7,716 bases of DNA from Mariprofundaceae bacterium (GTDB lineage: Bacteria > Pseudomonadota > Zetaproteobacteria > Mariprofundales > Mariprofundaceae): assembly GCA_027075825.1 (NCBI GenBank), contig JALSZZ010000334.1, forward strand, positions 1 through 7,716. The letters are read 5' to 3'. Shown here piece after piece: positions 5,989-7,716 of the stretch. The position numbers and the translations under genes were made by a program. The notes under the pieces are model-generated. The model searched no databases and was not told where the DNA came from. It saw only the letters and a program-made list of their open reading frames with translations. The number at the start of each line of letters is the position of its first letter. The first letter of the stretch is position 1.

Positions 5989-6974
5989 CAAGCGCCCCCA
6001 CCAGCCTGCCCTCTGCCGTTGAATCAGAACGCTGGCTTAACAAAGCCAGACGGGTATTTGATATTGAAATCAGGGCCTTGCAGGTAGTCGAACAGAAACT
6101 TGGCGATGCCTTTTGCGAAGCCGTTGCCTGTATTCTGAATCTTCCTGGCCGTCTGGTCGTCGTTGGCATGGGAAAGTCGGGCATTATTGCCCGTAAAATG
6201 GCGGCGACCTTTGCTTCTACGGGCACACCGGCGTTTTTTGTGCATGCCGCTGAAGCACAACATGGTGATCTGGGCATGATTACCCGACATGATGCGGTAT
6301 TACTGCTTTCGCATAGTGGTGAGACAGCGGAAGTCTGCAATTTATTGCCGGTGCTGCGCGGCCTTGGCGCGCGCCTGATTGCCATGACAGGCAATCCCCG
6401 CTCCACACTGGCCATGCATGCCGATATTGTGCTGACGATTCCCGTGAAACAGGAAGCCTGTCCGCTTAATCTGGCTCCAACAGCTTCGACCACAGCAACG
6501 CTGGCGCTGGGTGATGCGCTGGCTGTGGTGGTGCTTAAGGAGCGCGGTTTTCGTGAAGAAGATTTTGCCCGCGTTCACCCTGCCGGAAGCCTTGGTCGCA
6601 AACTGATGAAGGTTGCCGATGTCATGCATCGCAAGGTGCCGCTGGTAGAAGGCTCTCAGGCCTTGCGCGATGCGATCACCACCATGAGCAGTTATCGTAT
6701 GGGAATTACCGGCGTGCAATGTCAGGGGCTGCTGCAAGGTTGCATCAGCGATGGTGATCTGCGGCGGATTCTGGAATCCGGCGAAGTTGACCTCTCAGCG
6801 CCTGCTGCGAACTATATGCATCGCAATCCCCATTGCGTGGATGGCAATATACTGGCCAGCGAAGCCGTGCGCATCATGGAAGATTACAAGGTAACATCAT
6901 TATTCGTGGGCAACGACGGGAACGTCGAAGGTATTGTTCATCTGCATGATTTGCTGCAAGGTGGGCAATCATGA
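5985..6974 (+). CDS. kdsD: D-arabinose-5-phosphate isomerase
   Basis: This enzyme interconverts ribulose 5-phosphate and arabinose 5-phosphate, the first step of Kdo synthesis for LPS, in the cytoplasm. From ATG 5985 it has 329 residues, close to E. coli KdsD (328). An N-terminal SIS domain (~45-190) carries GMGKSG (Lys64), ASTGTP, HGDLGM, HSGETAE (Glu113), the ACPLNLAPTASTTA segment with LGDALAVV, and VHPAGSLGRKL (His198). Two CBS domains follow (~210-265 and ~275-329, with SDGDLRRIL and LHDLLQGG). ATG 5979 is an alternative, two codons longer; 5985 is preferred because it overlaps the M23 stop as ATGA, like the next junction. The HPAG in place of the common HPGG is a minor variation. A capsule-type KpsF paralog is possible, but direct linkage with kdsC argues for KdsD. 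Confidence 0.94.
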   Translation: MTSAPTSLPSAVESERWLNKARRVFDIEIRALQVVEQKLGDAFCEAVACILNLPGRLVVVGMGKSGIIARKMAATFASTGTPAFFVHAAEAQHGDLGMITRHDAVLLLSHSGETAEVCNLLPVLRGLGARLIAMTGNPRSTLAMHADIVLTIPVKQEACPLNLAPTASTTATLALGDALAVVVLKERGFREEDFARVHPAGSLGRKLMKVADVMHRKVPLVEGSQALRDAITTMSSYRMGITGVQCQGLLQGCISDGDLRRILESGEVDLSAPAANYMHRNPHCVDGNILASEAVRIMEDYKVTSLFVGNDGNVEGIVHLHDLLQGGQS

Positions 6975-7552
6975 CGATGGCTACAGGCAAGCAGCAGTTT
7001 CCTTTTGAGCGGGCAAAGCAAGTGCGCCTGCTGGTGCTGGATGTTGATGGTGTGTTGACCGATGGCCGGGTGATTATGCTGGATGGTGGTGAAGAGGCCA
7101 AAGGCTTTCATGTGCGCGATGGTCACGGGATCAAGATGTTGCAGCGCTGTGGCATACAGGTGGCGATTCTCACCGGCAGAAGCTCCACCGTGGTTGCCAG
7201 GCGGGCTGAAGATCTGGGCATTGAACTGGTCACCCAGGGCTGCCTGAACAAGGACGAAGGCATGAATCGCTTGTGCGCAGAAGCAGCAGTGAGCCGCTCC
7301 GCCTGTGCTTATATGGGTGATGATATCGTTGATCTTCCGGCCATGAACGGCTGCACCCTGGCAACCGCTCCCCATGATGCGCATCAGGCCGTGCGCGCGA
7401 GCGCCCACTGGGTTTCTTCGGCGATCGGCGGGCGCGGTGCAGTGCGTGAACTGGCAGAGGGGCTGCTTCTCGCTCACCGCAAGTGGCATGAAATCGTGCA
7501 GCAACGCTATGGCGTAAGCCCGGCCGATGCCGGCTGGACGCAGCTTTCCTGA
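6971..7552 (+). CDS. kdsC: 3-deoxy-D-manno-octulosonate-8-phosphate phosphatase
   Basis: KdsC hydrolyses Kdo-8-phosphate to Kdo, the step before CMP activation, in the cytoplasm; it is a cap-less HAD phosphatase that acts as a tetramer in known members. The 193 residues match the family (E. coli 188). HAD motifs in order are DVDGVLTDG (nucleophile Asp24, acid/base Asp26), ILTGRSS (Thr68), NKDEG (Lys94) and MGDDIVDLP (Asp117, Asp118, Asp121). The ATG overlaps the kdsD stop as ATGA. In many proteobacteria lptC follows directly; here about 136 nt separate the stop from the next start, suggesting a fresh transcription or translation start there. Confidence 0.95.
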   Translation: MTMATGKQQFPFERAKQVRLLVLDVDGVLTDGRVIMLDGGEEAKGFHVRDGHGIKMLQRCGIQVAILTGRSSTVVARRAEDLGIELVTQGCLNKDEGMNRLCAEAAVSRSACAYMGDDIVDLPAMNGCTLATAPHDAHQAVRASAHWVSSAIGGRGAVRELAEGLLLAHRKWHEIVQQRYGVSPADAGWTQLS

Positions 7553-7641
7553 TGCGGGCCGCGAAACAATCTTCAACCCCATGCCAGACGTGTTCAAATA
7601 CGTTTCATTCTTTTTTCATTTTAAGATGGAACATTCCCCCT

Positions 7642-7660
7642 GTTGTGTTGATAACACAAC
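7642..7660. promoter_or_regulatory. Operator-like palindrome before the next gene
   Basis: GTTGTGTT-GAT-AACACAAC is a perfect 8-bp inverted repeat around 3 nt, lying 15 nt before the Shine-Dalgarno of the gene at 7689. A weak -10 candidate TAAGAT (7622-7627) lies just upstream, so the repeat could be an operator near the start site or a 5' UTR hairpin. No T tract follows, so it is not a typical terminator of kdsC. Confidence 0.4.
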
Positions 7661-7688
7661 CACATACCATAGCTCAAGGAGAGTAATC

Positions 7689-7716
7689 TTGCGATATTGT
7701 ATTCGTTCGGCTCAGC
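7689..7716 (+). CDS. Start of a gene running off the right edge (TTG start)
   Basis: AAGGAGAG (7676-7683) is placed well for a TTG at 7689, which opens a frame reading MRYCIRSAQ to the window end. Nine residues are too few for identification. An LPS transport gene such as lptC often follows kdsC, but nothing in these residues proves it. Confidence 0.5.

Noticed and set aside
7552..7686. 44-residue frame whose ATG overlaps the kdsC stop (TGATG)
   Set aside because: No ribosome site of its own, odd composition, and it spans the palindrome and ribosome site of the next gene; probably chance.

Overview
The window comes from a Gram-negative bacterium, most likely a pseudomonadote (gamma-, zeta- or related lineage). 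The evidence is two Kdo (LPS inner-core sugar) biosynthesis genes, a periplasmic-type M23 murein endopeptidase, an AmgK-type muramate/glucosamine kinase, and tRNAs with encoded CCA ends. The species cannot be fixed from sequence alone.

Left part (1-1648, + strand): the 3' end of a coiled-coil plus VWA-like (DATGS metal-site) protein, joined by an ATGA stop/start overlap to amgK, a sugar kinase of peptidoglycan recycling. The usual partner murU is not downstream. Instead, after 155 bp, there is a more AT-rich gene for a DUF262 + DUF1524 protein (GmrSD-like, type IV restriction family). Its last 43 codons lie in the -1 frame after a run of seven A, so it is either broken, mis-sequenced, or expressed by slippage.

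Middle (3492-4253): about 11 bp after the restored stop codon is a 161-bp element with 22-bp imperfect terminal inverted repeats (19/22) and dyad symmetry that extends inward. It looks like a MITE or an internally deleted IS. It separates the DUF262 gene from a convergent small gene for an exported protein with seven Asn-Pro-Cys-Ala repeats, encoded by an 18/15-bp tandem DNA array. Upstream of that gene is an intergenic region carrying the promoter of a divergent tRNA operon.

Right part (4254-7716, + strand): tRNA-Gly(GCC), a terminator-like hairpin, and tRNA-Cys(GCA). Then come an M23 endopeptidase with an N-terminal membrane anchor, kdsD (arabinose-5-phosphate isomerase) and kdsC (Kdo-8-phosphate phosphatase). 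The last three overlap by ATGA junctions and so form a translationally coupled operon for envelope building. KdsD makes arabinose 5-phosphate for Kdo-8-P synthase, KdsC removes the phosphate, and the endopeptidase opens peptidoglycan crosslinks. A new gene with a TTG start begins at the right edge, behind a good Shine-Dalgarno and an operator-like palindrome.

Most notable for follow-up are the frameshifted DUF262/DUF1524 nuclease, the palindromic mini-element beside it, and the NPCA-repeat secreted protein.
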